Shown one piece after another: positions 7,644 through 14,613 of a DNA stretch of 20,786 nt. Within the stretch, counting starts at the first letter, position 1; every line of letters starts with the position of its first letter. The notes under the pieces were generated by a model that searched no databases, was not told where the DNA came from, and saw nothing but the letters and a program-made list of their open reading frames with translations. Source of the DNA: a virus; IMG/VR virus record IMGVR_UViG_3300017782_000292, positions 1 to 20,786 of that record; one strand, given 5' to 3'. The position numbers and the translations under genes were made by a program.

Positions 7644-7644
7644 C

Positions 7645-7661
7645 ATCATGGACAGCATGAT
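7645..7661 (+). other. Short hairpin in the longest intergenic gap
   Basis: ATCATG at 7645-7650 and CATGAT at 7656-7661 form a perfect 6-bp inverted repeat around a 5-base loop (GACAG), within the 50-base gap between the 7320 gene and the tailspike gene. No T-run follows, so it is not a typical intrinsic terminator. It may be chance, or an mRNA structure that affects processing or translation of the tailspike. Confidence 0.3.
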
Positions 7662-7693
7662 AGAACACGTAAAGAAGTAACTGGAGCACACTG

Positions 7694-10579
7694 ATGGCAC
7701 TCACTAAAGTTAACAACCGCATGATCGATGGGTCATACCTAAACGTTAAAGACTTTGGCGCTACTGGTGACGGCTCGACCGACGATACTAGTGCCATACA
7801 GGACGCGATTAACTACGCTTCTCATAACACTGAAGATGATGGAGGGGGTAAGCACAACCAAACCATTTTCTTCCCTGATGGTCATTACAAGTACAGTGTG
7901 CTGCGCACTTACTACGACCTTAATGACAACTCAGGCTACAGCCAAAATGTCTCTGACGGCCGCTTAGTATTTCGCGGCACAGGCCGAATGGCTATTTCAG
8001 ACCTTAAAAACTATGACGGGACGTCCACATCGGCAGACGAAAGGCTTACTGGCGCTGTTTTAGAATCCACAGGAGCAGGTTTAATAATTGATCCAACTGA
8101 TGGTTTAGGAGGCACTTCAAACTCTCGAAATTTTGTAGCAAAAGACATCACCTTCATAGCAGATAACACAGGTCAAATAATTGAAGCTAAAAGCTGTCCC
8201 GGACTTGCTTTTGATCACTGTAGCTTCAGGCAGCTAGGCACTGGCGGCGGAATCGTAGCTCGTAACTGCTGGTTCTTCCTTTTCCATCAATGTTTTATGT
8301 TCGGAGAGCAAAGCAGTAGCGGCGACGGTATTTCATCTCAATTTGTAGGGTCAGAGTTTGGTAGCTTTGCAGGCTTATGGACTATTAGTAACTCGTTAGT
8401 TGATAATTTTACAAACGGCGTTAGATGGACAGGAGGCCAAGTTGTTAACTTGGCAGTTAGAGACAGCGCAATACAAAACTGTACTAGCTACGGCTTTTAT
8501 GGAGATGCGGGAAGTATACAAACTCTAACCTTAGACAACGCCTATTTTGAAAACGTAGATGTTACGGGCGTTTCGTTTATTAAAAGCAATAGCACTGCTA
8601 TTGAAAAGCTCTACATGCAGTCGTGTTTTATGCTGGGCGGTGGAAACGACGATGGATCTGATCAATTTACATCAGATGGCACCACGCAAACATTCACATA
8701 TAATTTTAATAGTCCTAGCGCGACCAGCGATATCGTTGTCACTAAAAACGGTACAAAACTTACGGAAACCACTGATTACACCGTCAACTTGGCTGCTAAA
8801 CAAGTACAAGTTCAAGGAAGCGCGGTAAGCAGTGGCGACACCATAATAGTTAAAAAAGGTGTTGCTACCGCAAAGCTAACAGGTCCGCACATTGACTTAG
8901 GGAGCCCCTCAAGCGTCGATATAAACAACACCAGAGTGTTTCGGCCTCCAACTAAGTTTTTGCATATTGCGAATGAAGTAAGTGGCAATGTGCATCAGAC
9001 GACAGGCCAAGTACGAAACACGTCGTTTATCCATGACGCTCTTACATATAGTAACTACACCACGCCTATATATTTAGTAACAACAGGCTCTGGCGTGCCG
9101 CTACCTAAATTGGAGCACAATATAATTAGTGGGAGCGCTGGTGTAAGTGATACCAGTGCTACATTCCAAGCTTACGATTCATCGACAGAATCTGTTGGGT
9201 TAATCAACGATATAAGGTCGGGCGTCACATCGATCCCGTCGCTTGGCGTTGGTGAAGTTGTTGAAGAGACAATAACAACTAACAAGTTTTTGTCATTCAG
9301 AGCTAATACATTTCAGGAATATACCGTCACAACAACAGACACAGATAACTCTCGCAATTGGCGGGTAAACTTGCCTGACGATGAGCGCACCCTAGAAGGT
9401 CGATTGTTTGTTATTAAGAACAGCTCAAGCAGCACAGAAAGCCTAGATATACGCAATCAACAACCAGCTGGGACGATTACTACAATTGATGCTGGCGAGA
9501 CAGGCTTTTTTGTAGCTAAGATTGATAGGTCTAGCAGCGACGTTACCGAAGCCGATCCTAGCTCTTTAACATTCGATTTGCTAACTATTGTAAGCGAGTC
9601 TACAGGAAGCGCTGGCGACATTACAGGCGTTACTGCTGGCACTGGATTAACAGGTGGCGGCACCTCTGGCAGCGTAACCCTTAATGTAAACACAGGCGCG
9701 GTATCCGATGGAGCAGCAACGATTCCTACAGGCGATCACGTTTACGATTTCGTTATTGCTCAAGGCTACACAACAAACACTGGTGACATTACCAACGTAA
9801 CTGCCGGAGACGGCCTAAGCGGAGGTGGGGCAAGTGGCAGCGTATCTTTAGCTGTTGACTCTACAGTGGCAAGAACGACCGGCGACACGTTCACTGGCAA
9901 CATCACGATAGACAACTCAGCGCCAGCCTTGAGGCTAGATGATTCTACTACGAACTCATATAGCGAAATTAAATACGACGGCAACGATTTTCTTATTGAT
10001 GTTGATGCAAATACTAGCGGAAATGGCAGTGAGATCGTTGTAAAGATAGATACCACTGAACAGATGCGGATGGACAGCCTTCAGCGCATAGCTATTGGTG
10101 GTGTGGCTTATAATGGTAACGGCGGCTTGACAATTAACAGCCCGGATTCCACCACCTTTGCTAGTGGCTTGACTAGCCGTCTATCGTTCAACAGAGCTTC
10201 TGCTACATCAACAAGATCTGAAGTTCTACGTTTCCGTGATAACGGTACTGACAGGGGCGTTATCGATTACAACACTACTTCGACGCGTTACATTACATCA
10301 TCAGATGAGCGCTTAAAGGAAAACATTGTAGACGCGCCCTCTGCGAGCAGTGACATCGACGCTATCCAAGTTCGCTCATTTGACTGGATAGAATCGCAGC
10401 AACACCAGAAGTACGGCATGATTGCTCAAGAGTTAATAAACATCGAACCTGAGGCAGTTAGTGGTGATCCAAACTCAGAGGAGGTGATGGGTGTAGATTA
10501 CTCGAAGCTTGTCCCTATGCTTATTAAGGAAATACAAGAGATGCGTGCCAGGCTTGCCGAGCTGGAGGCGTCAAGCTAA
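7694..10579 (+). CDS. Pectate-lyase-like tailspike with C-terminal S74 chaperone domain (961 aa)
   Basis: The N-terminus (YLNVKDFGATGDGSTDDTSA followed by IQDAINYA and IFFPDGHYKYS) is the classic opening of the pectate-lyase-3 / phage tailspike right-handed beta-helix. The helix continues to about residue 320 (repeats such as VAKDITFIADNTG, LAFDHCSFRQLG, LWTISNSLVDNF, LAVRDSAIQNC). Residues 328-389 form an inserted beta module (DGTTQTFTYN, IVVTKNGTKLTETTDYTV). Two glycine-rich GDIT-VTAG repeats follow at about 641-665 and 697-721, then shaft motifs. The last 92 residues are an S74 chaperone with Ser870 and Lys875 (SDERLKENI) and MIAQELINIEPEAV. Such spikes bind or degrade surface polysaccharide; substrate and catalytic residues cannot be named here. 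GGAG at 7683-7686 is 7 bases before the ATG. Confidence 0.88.
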   Translation: MALTKVNNRMIDGSYLNVKDFGATGDGSTDDTSAIQDAINYASHNTEDDGGGKHNQTIFFPDGHYKYSVLRTYYDLNDNSGYSQNVSDGRLVFRGTGRMAISDLKNYDGTSTSADERLTGAVLESTGAGLIIDPTDGLGGTSNSRNFVAKDITFIADNTGQIIEAKSCPGLAFDHCSFRQLGTGGGIVARNCWFFLFHQCFMFGEQSSSGDGISSQFVGSEFGSFAGLWTISNSLVDNFTNGVRWTGGQVVNLAVRDSAIQNCTSYGFYGDAGSIQTLTLDNAYFENVDVTGVSFIKSNSTAIEKLYMQSCFMLGGGNDDGSDQFTSDGTTQTFTYNFNSPSATSDIVVTKNGTKLTETTDYTVNLAAKQVQVQGSAVSSGDTIIVKKGVATAKLTGPHIDLGSPSSVDINNTRVFRPPTKFLHIANEVSGNVHQTTGQVRNTSFIHDALTYSNYTTPIYLVTTGSGVPLPKLEHNIISGSAGVSDTSATFQAYDSSTESVGLINDIRSGVTSIPSLGVGEVVEETITTNKFLSFRANTFQEYTVTTTDTDNSRNWRVNLPDDERTLEGRLFVIKNSSSSTESLDIRNQQPAGTITTIDAGETGFFVAKIDRSSSDVTEADPSSLTFDLLTIVSESTGSAGDITGVTAGTGLTGGGTSGSVTLNVNTGAVSDGAATIPTGDHVYDFVIAQGYTTNTGDITNVTAGDGLSGGGASGSVSLAVDSTVARTTGDTFTGNITIDNSAPALRLDDSTTNSYSEIKYDGNDFLIDVDANTSGNGSEIVVKIDTTEQMRMDSLQRIAIGGVAYNGNGGLTINSPDSTTFASGLTSRLSFNRASATSTRSEVLRFRDNGTDRGVIDYNTTSTRYITSSDERLKENIVDAPSASSDIDAIQVRSFDWIESQQHQKYGMIAQELINIEPEAVSGDPNSEEVMGVDYSKLVPMLIKEIQEMRARLAELEASS
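9614..9688 (+). repeat. Glycine-rich tailspike repeat, copy 1
   Basis: Encodes GDITGVTAGTGLTGGGTSGS followed by VTLNV. It is repeated at 9782-9856 with the same spacing of residues. This is a known style of glycine-rich shaft segment in phage fibres. Confidence 0.75.
9782..9856 (+). repeat. Glycine-rich tailspike repeat, copy 2
   Basis: Encodes GDITNVTAGDGLSGGGASGS followed by VSLAV, 168 bases (56 codons) after copy 1. The pattern GDIT-x-VTAG-x-GL-x-GGG-x-SGSV is kept in both. Confidence 0.75.
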
Positions 10580-10905
10580 TGGCGACGATTCTCTCCTCAG
10601 CAGTAACCATACCGGCTAATTACATAGCGCAGGGTTACGTACTTGACGGTAACTCGTACGCAGAAGAGGGCTACGTAGAGGATCTGCGACCGCCTACATC
10701 AACTATTTTTATCGGTTCAACCTTTATCTCGGTTAAAATATGGGATGACGTTGACGAGCCAACAGATACATGGACAGATATTGTGCCGCCGGAGCAGGTA
10801 TGGGCTGCGCAGCAAGGCTCTTCATCGACGTGGAGTGACACTAGCGGCTCATCGCCGTCAGGGGGCTGGACTAAAATTTACACCACTGAAAATCCATTTG
10901 GGTAA
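10579..10905 (+). CDS. Unknown fibre-block protein, Trp-rich C-terminus (108 aa)
   Basis: A 108-residue protein with no family I recognise. The N-terminal third (MATILSSAVTIPANYIAQGY) contains two related short pieces, IAQGYVLDGNSYAEEGYVED. The second half is rich in tryptophan and serine with recurring W-T/S-D pieces (DTWTDIVPPEQVW, STWSDTSGSSPSGGWTKIY). There is no signal peptide or clear membrane segment. The start is fixed by a TAATG overlap with the tailspike stop, with GGAGG about 10 bases upstream, so it is probably expressed with the tailspike. Position between the spike and another fibre protein makes a spike-tip, spike-connecting or assembly role plausible (inference). It could also be specific to this phage lineage. 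Confidence 0.65.
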   Translation: MATILSSAVTIPANYIAQGYVLDGNSYAEEGYVEDLRPPTSTIFIGSTFISVKIWDDVDEPTDTWTDIVPPEQVWAAQQGSSSTWSDTSGSSPSGGWTKIYTTENPFG

Positions 10906-10911
10906 CTAGAC

Positions 10912-11571
10912 ATGGCAGATACTACAACCACAACCTTTTCGCTTACGAAGCCAGAGGTCGGCGCGTCAGAAGACACATGGGGAACGAAGATCAATACTAA
11001 CTTCGACTCTATTGATGACCTGCTAGACGGGACTACGGCAATCCAGCCAAACCTAACCGCAGGCTCATGGCAAGTCGGTGGCGTAGCTGTAACTTCTACG
11101 GCTGCTGAGCTCAACATTTTAGATGGCGTAACAGCAACTGCCGCAGAGTTAAATATATTGGATGGTGTTACCGCCACAGCGACTGAGCTAAACATCCTAG
11201 ACGGTGTTACGGCGACTACTGCTGAGCTGAATATCATGGACGGTGTCACGGCTACAGCGGCTGAGATAAACGTCCTAGACGGCTCTGTAGCGACCACAGG
11301 CAATCTTAACAAGCTTAACGCTATCTCAGCATCAGCAGCTGAAGTAAACGTCTTAGATGGCGCCCTGGCAGGCACAGTAGTAAACAGCAAAGGCGTGATT
11401 TACAGCGCTGCAGGTGATGTAAAGGCAACTACCTTGTCTTTAGGTAACTGGGTAATCAAAACAGACATCGATGAGCTTGTATTTGTCTATGACGGCACAG
11501 AGGTGTTCAAGGTCGGCACAAACGGCGCAGTGACATCAGCTAACGACGTAACCGCATTTGGTACTATCTAA
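10912..11571 (+). CDS. Repeat-containing tail fibre-like protein (219 aa)
   Basis: A 219-residue protein. Residues 1-45 (TTFSLTKPEVGASEDTWGTK, then INTNFDSIDDLLDGTTAI) are a typical N-terminal attachment segment of marine phage fibres. Residues 63-153 are seven consecutive 13-residue units of the TAAELNILDGVTA type, the sixth degenerate (TTGNLNKLNAISA). The C-terminus (about 155-219) has short beta strands ending in FVYDGTEVFKVGTNGAVTS. The LNILDG repeats are familiar from fibre shafts and probably form a trimeric beta or coiled structure. There is no S74 domain, so it is either a short fibre or a connector for one of the large fibres. It lies 6 bases after the 108-residue gene and overlaps the next gene as TAATG at 11569-11573. 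Confidence 0.8.
   Translation: MADTTTTTFSLTKPEVGASEDTWGTKINTNFDSIDDLLDGTTAIQPNLTAGSWQVGGVAVTSTAAELNILDGVTATAAELNILDGVTATATELNILDGVTATTAELNIMDGVTATAAEINVLDGSVATTGNLNKLNAISASAAEVNVLDGALAGTVVNSKGVIYSAAGDVKATTLSLGNWVIKTDIDELVFVYDGTEVFKVGTNGAVTSANDVTAFGTI
11098..11370 (+). repeat. Seven in-frame 39-bp units encoding TAAELNILDGVTA
   Basis: Seven 39-base units (13 codons each) follow one another without gaps inside the fibre-like gene. Units 1-4 are close copies at protein level; unit 5 reads TAAEINVLDGSVA, unit 6 TTGNLNKLNAISA and unit 7 SAAEVNVLDGALA. Base-level differences are mainly synonymous. Such an array can change length by slipped pairing or recombination. Confidence 0.9.
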
Positions 11572-12104
11572 TGGCTTTGCAGAGTAGTGGTGCAATATCT
11601 CTCAGCGAAATCCAAACGGAGTTTGGTGGCTCTAATCCTATTGCTATATCTGAGTATTACTCAGCAGCAACCGGAGTGCCTGCCTCGGGCGAGATCGCCA
11701 TTACTGACTTCTATGGCACGTCTGCCGCAGCCGTCGCAATCAATAACGGTTCACTGTCTGATAGTAGAGTTGGCACTACATCGTCAGCGACATTTAGGCT
11801 GAATACCAACGGTACCATCACAGCGACAGGCAACCTGACAAGTTACAGCGATACAAATTGGTTTGAGCCTACAACAAGTAGCATCGGCTCAGATTATAAA
11901 GTTCGGGTTACAGCTACAGGCGATACATCGTCACTGACTGGCACACTTAACCAGTACACGACCATATCATCTGCGCAGTCATGGACGCTTACTACAAGCA
12001 CCATACAGCAGTCTGTGACCCTATCTGTGACGGTGCAAGATGTTGCTACCAGCACAGTGCAAGACACAGCAACAATCACTATTACGGTAGACGGTGGTGT
12101 GTAA
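11571..12104 (+). CDS. Small virion protein with ISLSEIQTEFGG N-terminal motif (177 aa)
   Basis: A 177-residue protein. The first 50 residues contain GAISLSEIQTEFGGSNPIAI then SEYYS and, after VPASGE, a weaker echo IAITDFYG. This paired module is common at the ends of marine phage structural proteins and small tail-associated proteins. The rest (about 55-177) is Thr/Ser-rich and predicted all-beta by eye (DSRVGTTSSATFRLNTNGTI, SVTLSVTVQDVATSTVQDTA), compatible with one immunoglobulin-like or fibre beta domain. It has no S74 domain and no enzymatic motif. It is joined by TAATG overlaps to the fibre gene before it and the nozzle gene after it, so it is probably a tail-associated accessory protein; its exact role is unknown. 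Confidence 0.7.
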   Translation: MALQSSGAISLSEIQTEFGGSNPIAISEYYSAATGVPASGEIAITDFYGTSAAAVAINNGSLSDSRVGTTSSATFRLNTNGTITATGNLTSYSDTNWFEPTTSSIGSDYKVRVTATGDTSSLTGTLNQYTTISSAQSWTLTTSTIQQSVTLSVTVQDVATSTVQDTATITITVDGGV

Positions 12105-13582
12105 TGGCTATTGAAGCAGTAGATATACAGCCCGGCGTATTCCGCCACGGAACTGACCTAGAGGGCGCCGGCCGTTGGCGTGACGTAAACCTCGTCCGAT
12201 GGCGTAGCGGCTCGCTAGGGCCAATAGGCGGCTGGCAGGAGCGTGTTAAGAGCGGTGCAACCTTAGACAAGCCTGTGCGTGGTTCTCTTGGGTGGGTAGA
12301 CAACTCATTCGATACAAAAATAGCAGTAGGAACGTACAACAAGCTTTTTCATATCTCGCCATCGGGAGTTGTAACAGATATAACCCCTGCAGGCTTTACA
12401 GCAGGCGCAGAAGACGCAGCCCTTAACATTGGCTTCGGTGGCGGCTTTTATGGGACCGACTACTACGGGACGCAGCGCATCTCTAGTGGTGTTTACCAAG
12501 AAGCTACGACGTGGTCTCTCGATACGTGGGGCGAGTACCTGGTCGCTTGCTCAGTAGATGACGGTAAGCTTTACGAGTGGCAGCTAAACACCAGTGTAGT
12601 CGCTGCGCAGATTAGCAATGCTCCGACTTCTAATTTAGGTCTTGTTACAACGGCTGAGAGATTCCTATTTGCTTTAGGGGCAGGCGGCAATCCGAGGAAG
12701 GTCCAGTGGTGCGATAAAGAAGATAACACCGCTTGGACCCCCTCGGCGACGAATGAGGCGGGCGACTTTGAGCTGAGCACAAACGGTGAGATTCTTAGTG
12801 GTCACAGGCTGCGAGGCAAGACCCTTATCCTGACGACCACAGACGCTCATACAGCGACGTATATTGGACCGCAGCTTGTGTTCCAGTTTGAGCGTGTAGG
12901 CACCTCCTGCGGCGCTATATCGCGTCATGCGTGCATCCCTAATGCAGAGGGCGCGTTCTGGATGGGTCAGAAAGGCTTTTTCATGTATAACGGGTCATCA
13001 GTACAGGAAATGCAGTGCGATGTCCTCGATTACGTGTTTAACGACATGAACACAGCACAGCGCTCTAAAGTGTTTGCAATGAATAATTCGCAGTTTGGCG
13101 AGGCGTGGTGGTTCTACCCCAGCGGCGGATCAAACGAAAACGACCGTTACGTTATTTACAACTACAAAGAGAACTACTGGAACATCGGAGAGCTCGCACG
13201 TACTAGCGGATTTGATGCTGGCGTTTTCAGACAGCCTATTATGTTCTGTAATGGCGGCAAGCACTTTAATCACGAGATTGGATACTCGCACGACGGTGTG
13301 GCGCCTCATGCAGAGTCTGGGCCTGTTGTCTTTGGGTCTAGTGTGGTTAAGGTAAATGAGATCATTCCTGACGAGAAGACGCAGGGTCAAGCCACGCTAA
13401 CCTTTAAGACTCGATTCTATCCAAACGGCAGTGAGTCTACGCACGGGCCTTTCACCACAAGCAACCCGACAAGCGCTCGCTTCTCAGGCCGGCAGCTACG
13501 CCTTAGAGTAAACGGCACTGAGTTTAATAACTGGCGCTTCGGTATACCACGCTTAAATGTTGTTCCTGGCGGCAATAGATGA
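12104..13582 (+). CDS. Tail nozzle / hub protein, beta-propeller-like (stabilisation protein gp10 type) (492 aa)
   Basis: The frame is open upstream to 11981, but the ATG at 12104 overlaps the previous stop (TAATG) and starts the conserved sequence MAIEAVDIQPGVFRHGTDLE, then GRWRDVNLVRWRSGSLGPIG and GW. This opening is that of phage stabilisation/nozzle proteins (P22 gp10 class; T7 gp12 is a structural analogue). The body has repeated four-strand blades with short hydrophobic strands (KIAVGTYNKLFHIS, YLVACSVDDGKLYEWQ, RFLFALGAGGNPRKVQW, GAFWMGQKGFFMYNG, DRYVIYNYKENYWNIG), as expected for a propeller. Length is near that of P22 gp10. It should form the ring below the adaptor through which DNA leaves, and hold the fibres or spikes. 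It overlaps the next gene by ATGA at 13579-13582. Confidence 0.75.
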   Translation: MAIEAVDIQPGVFRHGTDLEGAGRWRDVNLVRWRSGSLGPIGGWQERVKSGATLDKPVRGSLGWVDNSFDTKIAVGTYNKLFHISPSGVVTDITPAGFTAGAEDAALNIGFGGGFYGTDYYGTQRISSGVYQEATTWSLDTWGEYLVACSVDDGKLYEWQLNTSVVAAQISNAPTSNLGLVTTAERFLFALGAGGNPRKVQWCDKEDNTAWTPSATNEAGDFELSTNGEILSGHRLRGKTLILTTTDAHTATYIGPQLVFQFERVGTSCGAISRHACIPNAEGAFWMGQKGFFMYNGSSVQEMQCDVLDYVFNDMNTAQRSKVFAMNNSQFGEAWWFYPSGGSNENDRYVIYNYKENYWNIGELARTSGFDAGVFRQPIMFCNGGKHFNHEIGYSHDGVAPHAESGPVVFGSSVVKVNEIIPDEKTQGQATLTFKTRFYPNGSESTHGPFTTSNPTSARFSGRQLRLRVNGTEFNNWRFGIPRLNVVPGGNR

Positions 13583-14238
13583 GCCTAGCGCCTCCACCAT
13601 TAGGCCCAGAATGGAAGGGCTGGGGCGAGCGGCTTGTAGAGCATCTCAACCGCATACGTTCACGTTTAGCATGGAAGCTCAGCGGTGACAGCGCCGGCGA
13701 TGATGGCATATTGCTTTGGGACAACGACAACAGCTACCCCGTCGTAAGTGTAGGCGGTGCATTTAAGCAGGTTGTACTAGCGAACGGCCACGGCGACTTT
13801 ACGGTGTCGAGTGATTTTACTTACACCGCATCTGACACTGAGTATGCAATTACTTACACAGCCGGGTCAGACAACGAAGGTTTTACGCAAAGCGGCTCGC
13901 GCATAATTTTTCAAGACACTGGCTACTTTTTAATTACCTTTACAGCGCAAATTTACTCTACATCTGCAAGCACTGTAAATTTTGTGTTTTGGCCTAAGAT
14001 TAACGGCACAAACGTAGCGAATGGCTCAACTATTAGAGCGGCGTTACATCAAAACGGCGCAACTACAGTTGTGAGTCGTTCAGCCCTATTCCATTTAAAT
14101 ACAAATGACTATTTAGAGGCGTTTACTGCGACCGATAATCATAGTCATGCGAGCCTAAAATCGTTCGCAGCAAGCAGTATCGCAACAGAGTCTGTATGCC
14201 CAGCAACGACTTTAACGATTATACGCGTCCATAGGTGA
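13579..14238 (+). CDS. Tail-associated protein with probable C1q/TNF-like jelly-roll domain (219 aa)
   Basis: Residues 1-50 (MSLAPPPLGPEWKGWGERLV, then EHLNRIRSRLAWK and DDGILLWD) form a helix and a short segment I recall from marine phage virion proteins, likely the part bound to the tail. Residues about 75-219 look like a C1q/TNF-type jelly roll: ITYTAGSDNEGFTQSGSRII, then TGYFLITFTAQIYS, FVFWPKINGTNVANGST, a Val/Ser strand, SALFHLNTNDYLEAFTA and a C-terminal TLTIIRVHR strand. The family fold is trimeric and often receptor- or sugar-binding in phages. It is encoded directly after the nozzle by an ATGA overlap, so it may sit on the nozzle as a tip or short fibre (inference). No enzyme motif is seen. 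Jelly-roll assignment is by pattern only. Confidence 0.7.
   Translation: MSLAPPPLGPEWKGWGERLVEHLNRIRSRLAWKLSGDSAGDDGILLWDNDNSYPVVSVGGAFKQVVLANGHGDFTVSSDFTYTASDTEYAITYTAGSDNEGFTQSGSRIIFQDTGYFLITFTAQIYSTSASTVNFVFWPKINGTNVANGSTIRAALHQNGATTVVSRSALFHLNTNDYLEAFTATDNHSHASLKSFAASSIATESVCPATTLTIIRVHR
14233..14238 (+). promoter_or_regulatory. Ribosome-binding site AGGTGA that decides a TTG start
   Basis: AGGTGA contains the stop of the upstream gene and ends 5 bases before TTG at 14244. No in-frame ATG lies near this point; the first internal Met is residue 40, inside the conserved part. The TTG is therefore the probable start codon. Confidence 0.7.
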
Positions 14239-14243
14239 TATAA

Positions 14244-14612
14244 TTGACAAATGTTGTAGAAGAATTAATTCGTTGTAAGCCTTGGCTGGAGGCAGCGTTA
14301 GAATTATCAGGTGGCACGCACACATTAGACGACGTCGTGCAGGCCATTATAAAAGGCGAGATGCAGTTCTGGCCGGCGCCGAAAGGATGCGCAGTAACGG
14401 AGATCGTCAACTACCCGCGCAAGAAAGTGCTACACATTTTTCTTGCAGGTGGCGAGATGGAACAAATAATCGACATGGATGATTCCGCTGTCGAGTTTGC
14501 AAAGATGAATGGATGCACAGGAATGAGCATTGCCGGCCGTAAGGGTTGGAAACGAGTTTTAAAAAACAAAGGTTACGAAGAGACCTTCACAGTTCTAGGA
14601 AAGGATATCTGA
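14244..14612 (+). CDS. GNAT-fold-like small virion protein, T7 gp13 position (122 aa, TTG start)
   Basis: A 122-residue protein starting with TTG. Blocks are KPWLEAALELSGGTHTLDDV (helical), FWPAPKGCAVTEIVNYPRKK, VLHIFLAGGEMEQIIDMDDS, AVEFAKMNGCTGMSIAGRKG and WKRVLKNKGYEE. The strand, helix, strand, helix order ending in GRKGWKRVLKNKGYEE is typical of the second half of the GNAT acyltransferase fold. The usual acetyl-CoA loop (Q/R-x-x-G-x-G/A) is not evident in the AGGEMEQI region, so it may be non-catalytic. T7 internal virion protein gp13 is also GNAT-like and lies between the nozzle gene and the ejection genes, as here. I therefore infer a role in virion assembly or ejection. The alternative, a true acetyltransferase of host proteins, is less likely. 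Confidence 0.7.
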   Translation: MTNVVEELIRCKPWLEAALELSGGTHTLDDVVQAIIKGEMQFWPAPKGCAVTEIVNYPRKKVLHIFLAGGEMEQIIDMDDSAVEFAKMNGCTGMSIAGRKGWKRVLKNKGYEETFTVLGKDI

Positions 14613-14613
14613 T

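Noticed and set aside
7640-7668. TTGACA at 7640-7645 in the 50-base gap as a promoter
   Set aside because: At the correct spacing the -10 position reads GAACAC, which is not promoter-like.
10878-11390. Minus-strand 170-residue frame with repeated VAVTPS-type units
   Set aside because: It is the exact antisense of the 39-bp repeat array of the fibre-like gene; the repeats arise from that gene, and there is no ribosome-binding site or context for a minus-strand gene.
11981-12103. N-terminal extension of the nozzle gene to an upstream start
   Set aside because: The extension overlaps the 177-residue gene by 124 bases and has unrelated Cys/His-rich sequence; the ATG at 12104 starts the conserved N-terminus and forms a TAATG overlap.
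10579-14238. Diversity-generating retroelement acting on a fibre-tip protein
   Set aside because: No reverse transcriptase, no near-identical repeat pair with adenine-biased differences, and no C-type lectin variable region were seen in the window.
14239-14244. TATAAT next to the TTG start at 14244
   Set aside because: No -35 element at 16-18 bases upstream; it overlaps the start codon and lies downstream of a good ribosome-binding site.
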